Shown piece after piece: positions 1-10,556 of a stretch of DNA of 64,000 bases. Every line of letters begins with the position of its first letter. The stretch's first letter is position 1. Below the pieces are notes generated by a model. It was not told the origin of the DNA. It searched no databases and saw nothing but the letters and a program-made list of their open reading frames with translations. The DNA is from Macrosoma leucophasiata (Eukaryota; Arthropoda; Insecta; Lepidoptera; Hedylidae), in assembly GCA_036365455.1 (NCBI GenBank), contig JAWQUS010000023.1, positions 7,502,001 through 7,566,000 on the forward strand, given 5' to 3'. The position numbers and the translations under genes are program-made.

Positions 1-13
1 CGGGTCAGCTAGT
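1..13 (+). mobile_element. 3' tip of a Helitron-like element (HLE-2), cut by window edge
   Basis: The window opens with CGGGTCAGCTAGTA, the same 3' tip seen at 43093-43124 and, inverted, at 35493. Ending in CTAG followed by T is typical of Helitron 3' ends. Only the tip is inside the window. Confidence 0.5.
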
Positions 14-27
14 ACAAAATAAGATAA

Positions 28-91
28 TAGTCTGTAGTCGTAAAATATAGACTCTATCTAGAGATAGTCTACATTTTACGACCACAGACTA
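28..91. repeat. 64-bp near-perfect hairpin
   Basis: The two halves pair around a TCTAGA centre at 57-62, with four mismatches over 32 positions. It could be a very short MITE or a template-switch hairpin. No target duplication is evident. Confidence 0.7.
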
Positions 92-950
92 GTAGACACT
101 ACGCCTACGAAATAGGAAGGTAAAATACGCTCTAGTACTACCGAGCTGATTCTTTGCTAGAATTCTGAGCTAAGGCATTTATATTAAGTATTTATAAAGG
201 GTATAAATACTTATAAAGGTATGCTAATTTATGACACAAATTTCTTACTTAAATTTAATGTCATTTGCATATGCGGCTGCTGACAAAATTTTACCGTATG
301 TTAATAACGTCCCTTTCAATTTAATTATACATGATATTTCTCAAATTGGTTTGGTTTTCCTGAAATTACTTTACCTGGACATAACCCGGAGTACTCTGTT
401 ATTTCATCATTTATTCATCGCGTGTCCACGTTACACGTAAAACATTAACGCGACGTAATAAATATGTATCCGGTGTGTAACATAAATAAATACATTGGAA
501 TAGGGATGCCACAGAGGTGCGTCTCAGACTCCATACAATATAAGATCTTCTTGATTGATGATAATTAAGTTTATATACCTATATCGTGTAAAATAATGAA
601 GAAATAAATCTTAAGGGGTAGGTATATTGTTTCTATAGCGTTTTATGTAGTTGTGTTAATTACGCAATTGACAAGGTTATAGTTTAGTCAAAAAAGCGAA
701 GTCAAAGTTTTGCTCTAAAGTTTTAAGTGACAGCCCTGTTTTACCTTTACTGATCTATACAACTCGCCGCGCCGACGCGACACCGCCAGTATGACTTCGC
801 GCAACTCCGTCTTTGTTTAGGGTTGTACACTTTTTTCACAATAATCTAATCAATAAAAACTGTATGGAAAATAATTATATCGATGTCGATACTTTATACG
901 ATACTTTTTTTATTGTGAATACGATGAATAGTATTATCTTTAAATATTAT
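92..950. other. AT-rich stretch without recognisable gene
   Basis: Only short chance open frames are present. One short motif around 585-605 (CGTGTAAAATAATGAAGAA) also occurs in both arms of the inverted repeat at 951-1104, so this area supplied or shares sequence with that repeat. Confidence 0.5.
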
Positions 951-1104
951 TTCTTCATTATTTTACACGTTGTTAGAAAATTAAAAAATAGCAAATTGGT
1001 TGTCTTACTAAATTACGAGGTAATTACAACATTACCTCGTAATTTAGTAAGACAACCAATTTGCTATTTTTTAATTTTCTAACAACGTGTAAAATAATGA
1101 AGAA
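951..1104. repeat. Perfect inverted repeat, 74-bp arms, 6-bp loop
   Basis: Arms 951-1024 and 1031-1104 are reverse complements with no mismatch that I can find. The loop is TACAAC. The outermost motif also occurs a third time near 585-605. A palindrome this clean is young or under conversion. Confidence 0.85.
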
Positions 1105-1321
1105 TACTGTTTTTTTCCAAGACCAACTCACACATCATCCATCTTCTGCCACCAACTCCAGTTTCATTTTCTGACAAATCAAAATTAACTCGGACTCCGA
1201 TAAGGTATGCACCTTTGTTACATTCCTGGAATGTTAAACACACATCAATATATAAAAAACAATCGTGACAAAGATAGAAGTCCACAGTGATTGCAAATGC
1301 AAATAGTTTTTTAAGTTATGA

Positions 1322-1593
1322 AAGAGCTCCAATGCATGAGCTCGACAGCATCAGTACCACCGTATTAGATAGAAAGGAAGAATGAAAAGAAAGAAAAATA
1401 CTATATTCTTTGGCTTCGTTTGTAATTTCGTGTGTATTATTATAGTATTCCGGTCCCGTAATTTCCGGCATAGAGTTATTACAGCTCAGGGGTACTGGCT
1501 ACGTATCTATGTTGAAATTTGTGATTTTTATGTCAATGTTTGTAGGCTACTGTGTTCTCTTACCATTAATGTGAACTGTATGCTACTTTCGTG
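1322..1593 (+). repeat. Old, diverged SINE-A copy
   Basis: Order of landmarks matches SINE-A: the GAGCTC hairpin, ACCACCGTATTA, TTCCGGTC, AATTTCCGGCATAGAG, then the 3' block TGTGAACTGTATGC. There are many substitutions and insertions, and no poly-A tail remains. Confidence 0.65.
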
Positions 1594-1686
1594 AGATTCT
1601 TTTAAGAAAATATACAGTACTCATCAATTAATAACGCACATCGAGCCGAAGAGACGAAAGAGACGATCGGCTCGTTTCGACTTCGT

Positions 1687-1890
1687 AGAGCGTTATCTCT
1701 GTTGCACACTGCCTACGTAAGCACTATCTGTCCAGTATTGGTCAAAACTTAATCAAAATGGTCGAGAAACGTCAAATAGGTACGGTGCGAAAGAGAGTTA
1801 GTAATCTCTTATAGAGCGTTAGCTCTACAGACCCGAAATAAGCCAAAGTCTAGCCTAGGCTCGATGTGCAATATTTATTGTTGAACACTG
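1687..1890 (+). repeat. Interspersed repeat also present at 37.3/38.1 kb
   Basis: This stretch is similar to the sequence that flanks the 718-bp insertion at 37336-38053: GCGTTATCTCTG, then TGGTCAAAACTT, AAATGGTCGA and GATGTGCAATATTT in the same order. This uninterrupted copy serves as the empty-site reference for that insertion. Family unknown. Confidence 0.65.
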
Positions 1891-2690
1891 TAAATTAAAA
1901 ATACAATACTAGACAGGACACTTCCCTAGGTAGCGTCGTTCCAGTTTTCGAAGTCATTTGAAACAGTTTCCCATAATGACATGACAAATGACGTGGAATT
2001 GCCCTACATAAATATCTGTCAAATAAATTTAAAAACGGAACCGGCTGTTTGTTCCCATTGTCTTCTCTATACCTATATAATCTCGGTTATATTTTGTCCA
2101 TAATGTCGACATGAAAAATATTTACTGTCAACGAAATATGAACAAAAATAATCGTCGATTCTTCTTATTAAATAAATCCAAGTCAACATATCTCAGTATA
2201 TTTTAGTAAAACATGGCGTAGATCTACATCATCCTAGTTCCCAAATAGGATTTTAGCTCCAACGTCATGTAAGCGGTTTACGGAATGAATAATTCGTACT
2301 ATTAATTCAGAATCGACAAGCGCCAAAGCTAATCCTAGTGTTGAATAAATCAGAAATATACTCATCCTATTGGCTAATAAAATTACTCTCGTTTTATTGG
2401 ATACAGCCAAATAGGATGACGGTTTCAGAATAAGGCTGGGTGGCAGCATATTACAGTACATTAACAAATTTAATTAAGTACCGGTTAAGCAAAAAATTTG
2501 TTGCACCATTGACTGAGTTGAAAATTGCTTAATGACGACATAGCTTTAACTGTTATTTGTAACCAGCCAAAAGTTAAGGTTAACGTTATTGTTACTTATA
2601 TTAGTAATATTGATACTTTCGCACTGGCTACTTTAACAATGTCAAAAATACGTTGGTACAACGTATTCTGCAGTAACTGTTAAAATATTT
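1891..2690. other. Unassigned AT-rich DNA
   Basis: No gene is supported. A weak inverted pair built on CATCCTA / TAGGATG lies between about 2229 and 2421, and TTAAAGT-type motifs near 2473-2640 resemble MITE-2 ends; both are too decayed to assign. Confidence 0.4.
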
Positions 2691-2780
2691 GTTTTTTATG
2701 TAATGAAGGTGGCACACAAGCATGCAGTTCACATTGATATTAAATGATGACTGCTGCCTATAGACACACAAAAACCAGAG

Positions 2781-3052
2781 ACAAAAACCAGAGAAAAAAA
2801 AATAAACAAAAAATATAAAAAAGTGAAAAAAACGATTAAAAAAAAAGAACAAATAAAAAAAGCTCCTGCCCTCTCTCAACTGGCGATGCGTACCTCCTCC
2901 ATCAAAGCCCTTAGCCAACCTAAGGGCAACCAACGCCGGCCTACATGGCAGGCCAGAAAAAGCCGCAGCAGAGAGGGCGCGGATGCAGCACCGGGGCTGG
3001 CCCGGTGCTGCATCCGCACCGCGAGCTTCTCGCACGCGACCATCTACTGACT
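2781..3052. mobile_element. Insertion inside SINE-A with 14-bp target duplication
   Basis: Flanked by CACAAAAACCAGAG (2767-2780) and CACAAAAACCGGAG (3053-3066), a target-site duplication with one change. The left side is A-rich (2790-2860). The right half is GC-rich and holds a perfect 17-bp stem hairpin at 2979-3017 with loop GCTGG. I do not recognise the family; a non-LTR element fragment is plausible. Confidence 0.65.
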
Positions 3053-3117
3053 CACAAAAACCGGAGGTCAAAATGCAGATGCCTTGCCACCCCTGAGACC
3101 TTAGTTATTATATCTCT

Positions 3118-3161
3118 GTGATAGTTATTACGGGGTTAATGTGCCCCGTAATAACTATCAC
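3118..3161. repeat. Hairpin replacing part of SINE-A
   Basis: The arms pair over about 18 bp (GTGATAGTTATTACGGGG and its complement) around an 8-nt loop. In other SINE-A copies this place reads straight through, so the inverted copy arose locally. Confidence 0.75.
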
Positions 3162-3232
3162 ATCTAACCGGAACACGTTAGTGCTGAACACTACCATTTG
3201 GCGGCAGGTGCTTAAATATTATAAACCTTTAA

Positions 3233-3611
3233 TACAGGGTTATTTGAAATTAACGCAGCCAGCCTCTCTACATCAATCCCAACAACATTTGTTCTACGAC
3301 TTATTAAAATTTATATTTTTTTAATTTATATGAAAAATTTTTTTATGGAAAATCCATAAATACATTTTTTTTGCCTCTAAACTGACATTTACTCTTTAGC
3401 GTAGGTATGTCACGCACTTTGCCTAGGGAAAATATCGCCACGTGAAGCGGGATAACGCGGCGGCGGCAATGTTCTTTCGATTTTTTTGGGTTGGGTTTGT
3501 TTTGGGGTTATTTAACAAGATTTGTAAATAGTCGTAGAACAAACGTTGTTGGGATTGATCTAGAGATGCTGCCTACAAGAGGAGATGACGCTTATTTATA
3601 TTAACCCTGTA
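3233..3611. mobile_element. MITE with long TIRs beginning ACAGGGTTA
   Basis: The first 75 bases and the last 85 bases are inverted copies, including ATCAATCCCAACAAC followed by TTTGTTCTACGACT. Ends are TACAGGGTTA and TAACCCTGTA, consistent with a TA target. A lone similar end is seen at 4536. Superfamily uncertain. Confidence 0.7.
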
Positions 3612-4433
3612 TACATACATTTGTCCAAAGCTTATTATTAAAAACGATAAACGTTTTGATGTACATAAAGTTGTTCAAAAAAACTATCCATTTGTTACAT
3701 AGACTGCTAATTCCTCTGTTTTGTATGTTTTGTAGCTTCCACTGTTTTGTACCTAATAATCATAAATCACATTGTTTCAGTCTGTTACCACACTGTTACC
3801 TTTTTATAATGGTGATAATTTATTATAAAACAACGCTCTTATTATTAAAATAAGCAACGATAGTATTGTACAAATTTCTGACTCAACGATAAAAAGTTGA
3901 CATACCCCGTTTACAGTAAACATTTGTGAAAAATTAATATTTGAATGTCTGCCCCATAAAACAGAATTTAATCTGGACTAAACATAAACTCGTAAAGTTA
4001 ATATTTTTCCGAGCAGTTTCATCTATTTGTGAGTCTGAGGGCGATTGGATTTATACTGGAATGGTGATCCAGTTATTTTCAAAGTCCTGTTAACGACCGC
4101 AAGCGGAAATGCAAAAGTATAAAAAGATTTATTTCGGTCGTTTTCCGCAAATTGTAGTAAAACGAGATGTTGCTTGAAGATATTATTGACGGGAGACATC
4201 AGTGGGGGTCTGTGAACGAATTAACTTTGGGAATGACCAAAACATGTAGCCTTTATTAAATCTGATTGTAAATAAATAGCAATTCATGGACATTCACAAA
4301 AAAACTAGAGTTTTCGAACATATCTCGGAATTCTTTTTCTGCGATTAGGTAACAGGAATCTAGTCAACTCAATCAACAGTCAACAAGGGGAATAAATCAA
4401 ATTGTCTGAGGATAGTCTACAATTTAAATACAA
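3612..4433. other. Unassigned AT-rich DNA
   Basis: No gene or repeat that I recognise. The short frame at 3656-3853 is T-rich low-complexity sequence and has no coding character. Confidence 0.4.
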
Positions 4434-4520
4434 TTACAGTAGTTGGGAGGCGACTGGACCAGTGGTCGTGTGTTCAAATCCCACTTGAAATTTTTTTTTT
4501 TCTTTCCATTTTTCATATGT
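4434..4520 (+). repeat. Decayed tRNA-like element (T family)
   Basis: GTAGTTGGGAGGCGACTGGA and then GTGTGTTCAAATCCCACTTG resemble box A and box B of a tRNA-like unit, followed by the TTTTTCTTTCCATTTTTC tail seen after the tRNA-like domain at 12291-12366. The remaining flanks are not recognisable. Confidence 0.5.
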
Positions 4521-6190
4521 ACACTTCATATAATATACAGGGTTAAAAATTAGATGTCGAGATGTGAAATATACTAATTTAAAATAAAAAAGGAAAACGG
4601 AGGCAAAAATGTACAAATGTCGAAAAAAATGTCTATTTACTCATAAATTTTGTACATTAGTTTTAATTAAGTATTATCTGTATTAAAATAGGGCTTTTGT
4701 TAAAACTCTTGGGTAGCATGTATTTTCAAACAAGATTCGTATATGAAGAAAAATGGAGCTGCTACCTGAAACATCTCAACACGAAGATCAGAAGATTATC
4801 AAACTTGGAAGCCATTTTGAGAAGAATAGCGATTGGCTGTCTTCGCCTGTTGTAATACGCACTCTGTACGTATCCCAACAGGCAAGGATAGACGATCAGC
4901 ATTTCTACAGCTTCGGGGAAATCAAGAAAATCTTGAAGAGAAAACCATAGTAATAGATAATGTCGTACTATGTTTTGAGTGCATAATGCGAGTATGCTAT
5001 TTTGACACGTTTGATCTATTTTGAACAAAATAAGGTATAAAGGTCGTCCATTAATGATGTGCAAAGAAGGAGGGGAGAACTCGAAAAAAATCACAAAACT
5101 TCACCGGGGAGGTATTTAGATATCACGTGAATTTATTGTTTCGTTGCGTGCTTCTATTTCAACCGAATAGTGGTGTGTAATCTCGGCAACAATTTTAGGA
5201 CCCTATGATAGTATAAAAATGTTAAGAACGAATCCTTAACATTTTGATGCTGAATACATGTTTAATTTTTTACATTCAATCTGGTCGAGATTATATCCCA
5301 ATATCTTATTTTTTTTTAAATTTAAGACACTTACCTACTTACAATTACTTACTTAGTACGAGGCTAATCTAATACCTCACCATGTGTCACTAAGACAGAA
5401 AGAGGACAACAATTTTCTAAACAAAAACACATCATTAATCGACGACCCCAAAGAACAAGTTGTATGGAATCAAAACAACTCCATCTTGTTACAATAATTA
5501 GCTACAAATTTTCTGAGTTTCGTGATTTTCATTATTACCGTGTACTTAAGATCTAATTTTGACAGTAACAGTGAGCGCGATGCATGGTGTATTCATTCGA
5601 ATGTCTTTTTTTACAACTCGCACTTGCCACATTATGGAATTATGGAGATTATTATATATGGATTATTATATTAAACTCTTGATGTATGCAATATGTAAAC
5701 GTAAATATGTTCGCTAATCAAACAACTGATTTGGTTATTTTCCTAAATTGATTGTATCTATTTAATTAGTCTGTGCTTGATTTGTTTATAATTAAGTAAT
5801 TATACCGTCCTTGGCGATATCTGAGTCGCTCAAAGAATTAATTAGGTTAGCAAATAAATAAACGCATCTATATTAAAACATAATTATATTATATTGTAGG
5901 TGTTTATAGGCTTGTATTGCTAATATTACTAATATTTAATTTTTCGCAATAAAAAAAATAGTTCTCATTTGATCACATTTGAAGTGAGTGACGTGAGTTG
6001 AGAGACTGGCGCAAAGTTTGCGCTCTTTATTCACTCAGTGCCAATTAAGTCACGTACTGTACTTACTATTAACTAGTTTTTAACGCGCTTGAACCCTGTC
6101 GTACACTTCTCTAGGAATCTACAATTCAAGTCCAACCAACTTTCTACGACCAGTATTTCAACCGTGCATAGCCTGTTGTCAGTAACGAAA
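4521..6190. other. Unassigned AT-rich DNA
   Basis: A single ACAGGGTTA motif at about 4537 recalls the MITE end at 3233. Overlapping short frames at 4753-5094 occur on both strands and look like chance. A short dyad GCGCAAAGTTTGCGC lies near 6010. Confidence 0.4.
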
Positions 6191-6200
6191 GAGTTCAATA

Positions 6201-6266
6201 ATAATGGCAACCCTTGATGCGTCCCACTGCTGGGTACGAGTCTCTCCCCGTCTTGGGAGGAGGAGG
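6201..6266 (-). mobile_element. 5S-SINE, severely 5'-truncated, 12-bp target duplication
   Basis: Holds only the 3' tail of the 5S-derived SINE (AATGGCAACCC, CCCACTGCTGGG, GAGTCTCTCCCC in inverted sense). It is bracketed by AAGAGTTCAATA at 6189-6200 and 6267-6278, the same 12-bp duplication length as the long copies. It sits 75 bp before the exon at 6341. Confidence 0.8.
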
Positions 6267-6340
6267 AAGAGTTCAATATTACCTCTTTCTTAATGATTTT
6301 CTGCGATGAGGAGGTTCACACGGTCATTCATCACCCACAG

Positions 6341-6552
6341 ATGCGAAGATGGTGGAGGCGGCGCGGCGACAGGGACGGGAGGGCGCGCGGCGTCGCTGCG
6401 GCTCGCCAACGGGCGCGTCGCGGCGCAGTCGGCGGAGCAACTGCCGCATTCGCCAGCAGACTGCGCCTCCGTGCGCATTTCCATCGACAACACCAACACC
6501 TGCTGCACAGACTCGCTCGTCACCGCTCTCGACGACGAGACCCTGCTTCTTG
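6341..6552 (+). CDS. Candidate internal coding exon, unknown gene
   Basis: A GC-rich 212-bp block in AT-rich surroundings, bounded by CACCCACAG (acceptor) and CTTG|GTGAGT (a strong donor). The open frame starts in phase 2 and covers 70 full codons (6342-6551), with the donor splitting a codon after base one. The peptide begins CEDGGGGAATGTGG, then ANGRVAAQSAEQLPH, and ends in an ordered-looking part with CASVRISIDNTNTCC and DSLVTALDDETLLL. Third positions are strongly G/C in this frame. I do not recognise the family: there is no signal peptide or membrane segment, only a Gly/Ala-rich half and a Cys-Cys pair. The polypyrimidine tract before the acceptor is poor, which is the main weakness. Two other plus frames and two minus frames are also open here, as expected in GC-rich DNA; splice signals favour this frame. 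Other exons would lie outside what I can detect. Confidence 0.5.
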
Positions 6553-6597
6553 GTGAGTCTCCTGATGACATATTCTCTTAAAATATAATGCGACTCG

Positions 6598-6712
6598 CCA
6601 CATCGTGGCGCAGGCGGCGGAGGAACTATAAACTTCGCCCTCCTGGCGCATGACCGCACTCGACAATGAGACCCGGCTTCTTGTGGAGTCTCAATATAAT
6701 ATCTTTTCTACT
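6598..6712 (+). pseudogene. Decayed tandem copy of the 6341-6552 exon
   Basis: Matches the second half of the exon in order: GTGGCGCAGGCGGCGGAG against GCGGCGCAGTCGGCGGAG, then ACCGCACTCGACAATGAGAC against ACCGCTCTCGACGACGAGAC, then CTTCTTGTGGAGTCTC against CTTCTTGGTGAGTCTC. A central segment is deleted, a TAA interrupts the frame after the first block, and the GTGAGT donor is changed. The similarity continues into the downstream intron, so the duplication included intronic DNA. It is most simply a nonfunctional tandem exon duplication. Confidence 0.6.
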
Positions 6713-6852
6713 AGTATTAAAATGCTGCAATGGGAACAGTGCAATTGCCGTACCAGCAATAACTTCATTGATTCAATCGGAAAACTAACGCCCTATTTAC
6801 CTTATGCCACAGTTACTGTAATATGTAAAGCATGGGAGACAGCTTTTGGGTG

Positions 6853-7440
6853 ACTTTACCACACTGTTATAAAATGAAGCTCATAGAGTAGGTACACTGA
6901 AGTAAATATGAAATTTAATTTGACTAGCATCGTCGGGGTTTTTGGTAGTATACCATTAGGATCATAAAGACGTCTAACTTCAATTCACGAACTAATAAAA
7001 TATCTTGTACATGCAGACAGATAGAGATACTGGACAATTTTGTTGGATAACATTCCATTTTTGCTATAAACGCATAAAAACGGAACAATCAGATCTTCAA
7101 AGAAATCTTAAATAAAAGCATTTTTTACTTTATTATTGTTAATGCTATGTTTCAATGGTACGGAACTCTTCATGCGCAAATCGGACTAGCTTCCGGTTAT
7201 TCCAGAACAATCCCCCATTGTTACTGCCACGGTGTGTAACTGTAAAATAAGTGGACCACACGACTCTACATCGCATTTTCTGCACAATTTAATTGCAATC
7301 CGCATAAGGATTATTGAGAGCAGATTTATTGCAAAAGTTTTTATCCGAATTGAGTGTTTTACAGGGTAGACAATGGCCATTATCTGTTAAATTAAAGCTA
7401 TACCCTATATATTAGGTAATTTTCAAATTTTGAGTAAATT
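6853..7440. other. Unassigned DNA, possible intron
   Basis: No gene or repeat recognised. If the 6341-6552 exon is real and on the plus strand, this may be intronic. Confidence 0.35.
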
Positions 7441-7469
7441 TTCATTTTCAACATCAGGCTTTCGGTAAA

Positions 7470-7545
7470 AGCACTCCTGCGTGGGCGCTGCCGCGCAGGA
7501 GTGCCTAAGGCCTAAACTGTTGTGCCTTATTTCCGGAAATTGCGA
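7470..7545 (-). repeat. SINE-A fragment ending in a hairpin
   Basis: AGGAGTGCCTAAGGCC, then TTTCCGGAAATTGC and GAGGCCGTGC match the middle of SINE-A on the minus strand. Its left edge is folded into an 11-bp stem hairpin, GCACTCCTGCG / CGCAGGAGTGC (7470-7503). Confidence 0.6.
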
Positions 7546-7674
7546 GGCCGTGCAAAGATTTATCCGAAATACCTACAATAGCGCTACGATTTAGTGGCAA
7601 AGTTAATAGGTAATGTTGCTATCACCCTCGAGCGCCATCACTAGTAAATAATTACTTAAACTTACTTATACTGT

Positions 7675-7875
7675 ACTAGCTTTTGCCCGCGATGTAGTCC
7701 GCTTGTACTTGAAAATTACTTAAGGAACCTCTGAACGGGATAAAAAGTGTTAGAAATACTCTACCCGTGTGCAAAATTTCAATTTCAAATCAGAATCCGT
7801 CTGGCCGCTTTGCTGATGATTGATGAACGTGATTGAACAACAAACATCCATACTTTCACATTTATAATAGTAGCA
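7675..7875 (-). mobile_element. Nonautonomous Helitron-like element (HLE-1)
   Basis: Read on the minus strand it starts with CTACTATTATAAATGTGAAAGT and ends ATCGCGGGCAAAAGCTAGTA, as do the copies at 13530, 55592 and 60514. About 200 bp with no coding capacity. Ends, not protein, place it with Helitrons. Confidence 0.65.
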
Positions 7876-8235
7876 AGATAAGATTTACAAATATTATTTG
7901 TCACTTTTAAATTATAAGAAGTCGCCTAAATCTTAACACCTAGTAGTTATCTACTCTTTTTAATTCAAAGTCAGTGTTTACGGTGTAGTTTACGGTGATA
8001 AGTGACAAGGTTCATGGTTCAGTAAAAGGTCAATTGTTCGTTATCGTCTTCGATTTAACTCGATAAACGTGGTCCATCGGGTTGAGTAGGTAAAATGAAA
8101 CATTTTAAGTTATATATTGCCTACTCACATTACCATCTGTCATACGGATTTATATATTTCCGTTCAATTTGATGTCACATATTCAATGCACAATAGTAAT
8201 CGAAAAGGCATATATAAATAATTTTAGTTTTAGTT

Positions 8236-8540
8236 AGTTTTAGTAGCAGGCCACTACTACTACGCTGGAGGTCTTGGGTTCGATTCCCGGGTAAGGGGCT
8301 ATCAAAGATAACGGTTTAGAATTCTTTATCTCTGGTTCTATTGAGAATTTTCCGTTTTCTGGAAGTTTCCCAGTACCTCGGAGTTTGGAAATGTGCCCGG
8401 AGATGACAACAGGCTCACCACCTGTTACATGGGCCAAAAACGTAACCGGCGAATCGTGGGTGTTTGCATGTATGCTTGAATGCATGCATTTACCTCTGCC
8501 TACCCCTTTGTGGATTATAGGCGTGAAGTTACGTATATAT
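8236..8540 (+). repeat. tRNA-derived SINE-B copy
   Basis: The head has a box-B-like GGTTCGATTCCCGGG at 8278-8292 after an A-box-like region. Next come TTTCCCAGTACCTC, GTAACCGGCGAATCGTGG, and a tail of CCTCTGCCTACCCC with GGCGTGAAGTTACG. The tail recurs at 41797-41840 and 62156-62253, and the head at 29020. Confidence 0.7.
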
Positions 8541-9235
8541 AAATAGAAACAGAACACTGTATCAATTTGTATCATATTTGTACTAAAAAATTGCTGAAGC
8601 TGTTTGCATGAAAATTGTTATAAAGATACGCTTAGGTACTTAAATTCAAAGCCCCACGCTGATATACCCCTATGTCGTGGGTTCCGTTGTTCACACACAA
8701 CTCATACTCAAACACCCAGATATGAATCGAATATCTGTAGACGATACAAATAGTTGTCCCCCTTCAGATGTCATTATTTCAAACGAAAACCGTCTATTGT
8801 TGGACTATACCTACCTTAGGGGTGATGCTGCATGTATATGTTTATAGGTTACAGTATTATTTAAACTGTATGCTTGTTTGCCACTTTAAGACGTATAACA
8901 CATTGACCGATATGTAAACATAGTCATCGTTACTGCAACAAAGAAGATAATTTTAACACAAAGATATGTTTTGTTAAATATGAGTAATTTTCATTAGTAG
9001 ATACGTCAACTTCTCCATGTTTTTTAATTTTATATCAAGAATGGAGAATCTCATCAATCAACAGAAATCAAAATTTACCGGCAACAGAAAATTTAAATTA
9101 AGATATTACCGTGGTAGCTAGTCAGTAAAATTTTCACAGATTATGTATTTCTGTTGCCACTATTACAACAAATACTATCTAATAACAGAATAAATTAAAT
9201 ATTTAAGAAGGGGCTCCCATATAATTATAATAAGC
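8541..9235. other. Unassigned DNA with a SINE-A 3' scrap
   Basis: TATAGGTTACAG and AACTGTATGCTTGTTTGCCA at about 8844-8895 match the SINE-A 3' block on the plus strand. The rest is unassigned AT-rich DNA. Confidence 0.45.
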
Positions 9236-9381
9236 CTGGGTTGTACCACGTTATTTGTTAAAGTTAAAATTTTTGTAACATTTCACATACTTCTCTAACT
9301 TAAACAGATTTCTTTAAAATTAATGTTATTGTAACTCTAATAACATTAATTTTAGCAAATGTCATGGTGCAACGCAGGCTA
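9236..9381. mobile_element. MITE-2 copy
   Basis: Ends GGGTTGTACCACG and ATGGTGCAACGCAGGCT are inverted copies, followed inside by TTGTTAAAGTT and GTAACATTTCAC. The second copy is at 15746-15876. An internal inverted stretch (TTAAAATTAATGTTATT and complement) lies near 9315-9355. Confidence 0.7.
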
Positions 9382-9559
9382 AATGTGCTATTTTTGCTCG
9401 ATATTAGTGACGATAACAGGAAAGACGCAGAGAAATATTCACAATATATTTAGTTACATATTCATTTTAAAAATAAATAATTAAATTAAAACAAATTTTA
9501 ATATGTAAGGGGGCTCTCGTACATCAGACATTATTATTTTGCTGTGTTTTATGCGTCAT

Positions 9560-9740
9560 GGTCACGGTACAGAATCCTTCGTGCGTGTGTCCGACTCGCA
9601 CTTGGGCGGTTCTTAATATAAATATCTGTTTTGACTATATTACCGAAAGTTTTGCTGCTTTGACTGCCGGAATTCTTCAAAAAGACAAATATTTTACAAC
9701 TACCTACTTGGGTACCTACCGATAGGGTCATCACGTCCCG
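9560..9740. other. Possible scrap of interspersed repeat
   Basis: TCACGTCCCGACGCCTACGT at about 9731 matches the right-hand end of repeat E at 15573-15592. Too short to say more. Confidence 0.35.
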
Positions 9741-9781
9741 ACGCCTACGTAAATGAATATGCTTCTGCCTATTTATTTCGG

Positions 9782-10554
9782 ACTAGCTGCTGCCTGCAAC
9801 GTCGTCTGCGTGCACCAAACATACCTAAGATGCCAGTGTCTCTTTAGCATTATAAGCAAACAACTTTAAAATAGCATTACATTAAAATTATAAGTTTTTT
9901 TGCAAGCGAAGCAAGTGAAGGGAGTCATATGGGAATCCTGCTGAGTTCAGTCGTAAGATGTGACTGAAGGAAATAGAGAAAATAATGCAGGAATATATTC
10001 CCGGACACAAAAGAGTAAAAATATGTACAAAGGTATCAAACCTTACAACACTTTCCTATAAACTACGTTGGTAGTTATTCTGCCGGGAGCCAAAATGTAA
10101 AGAGAGCCAGGACAGGTAGCAAGCGACGTACAGTTTCCCGTGTGAGAAGCAACTCGTCCTGAGGTTTACACCCGCTGACCTCAATGTCTGCTCCTGCGAC
10201 TTATTGAAGGCCATCGCGAAGCAAACATTCAACTGTACGCGCTTGAACTGGAACGTGAAGTTATGAGGGCAATGCGTGGTATAAATACTGCCTCACCAAT
10301 GCCACAATCCGTAAGAATTTGTGGCAGACAATGGTGTGTCTGTGGAGCGAGATGGCTTTAAGGCGGGTCCCGTTATACAACTTCGGAGGAGATAAGTTCC
10401 GAAGAAGCATAATCGGGACACCAACCTTCAGCTTGATGGTATGCGATGGAAGTCCGCTTGCTGACAGGAAGTTCAAAAACATTCAAAAATGCCATGGAAT
10501 AATGTGTGGCGTCATCTTGCTCGACGACAGATTTGCGCAGACACCGGAATCTAA
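9782..10554 (-). pseudogene. Helitron 3' part with broken Pif1-like helicase
   Basis: Autonomous Helitrons encode a Rep/Helicase protein for rolling-circle transposition. On the minus strand, 10482-10261 encodes the conserved helicase stretch LPSHTIKLKVGVPIMLLRNL followed by PPKLYNGTRL. It continues in another frame below 10260 with VCFAMAFNKSQEQTL and CFSHGKLYVAC, which correspond to the C-terminal helicase motif of Helitron Pif1-like helicases. Before 10482 a third frame gives SVVEQDDATHYSMAFLN. One frame break is a duplicated TTTTTGAA unit near 10483. Downstream at 9782-9815 the minus strand ends CGCAGACGACGTTGCAGG...CAGCTAGT, a Helitron-type 3' end, so helicase and terminus are in the expected order. 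The upstream Rep domain is missing; a mariner begins at 10557. Inactive. Confidence 0.8.
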
Positions 10555-10556
10555 TA

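Larger units (their letters stand above)
2693..3210 (-). repeat. SINE-A copy, 5'-truncated and split by an insertion
   Basis: On the minus strand the SINE-A 3' block lies at 2693-2766 and the rest resumes at 3053. An unrelated segment sits between. The part at 3118-3161 has been rearranged into a hairpin. The 5' end stops near GGCGGCAGG at about 3207. Confidence 0.75.

Noticed and set aside
2229..2421. Possible MITE with CATCCTA ends
   Set aside because: Only 10-14 bp pair with mismatches, and no second copy seen.
2628..3071. 147-codon minus frame
   Set aside because: Spans SINE-A 3' end, an A-rich tract and the GC-rich insertion; the peptide includes long F/Y runs from poly-T.
6290..6659. 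Minus-strand frames of 93 and 111 codons over the GC-rich exon
   Set aside because: GC-rich DNA opens all frames; plus strand has the matching acceptor and donor, and the peptide looks less biased in that frame.
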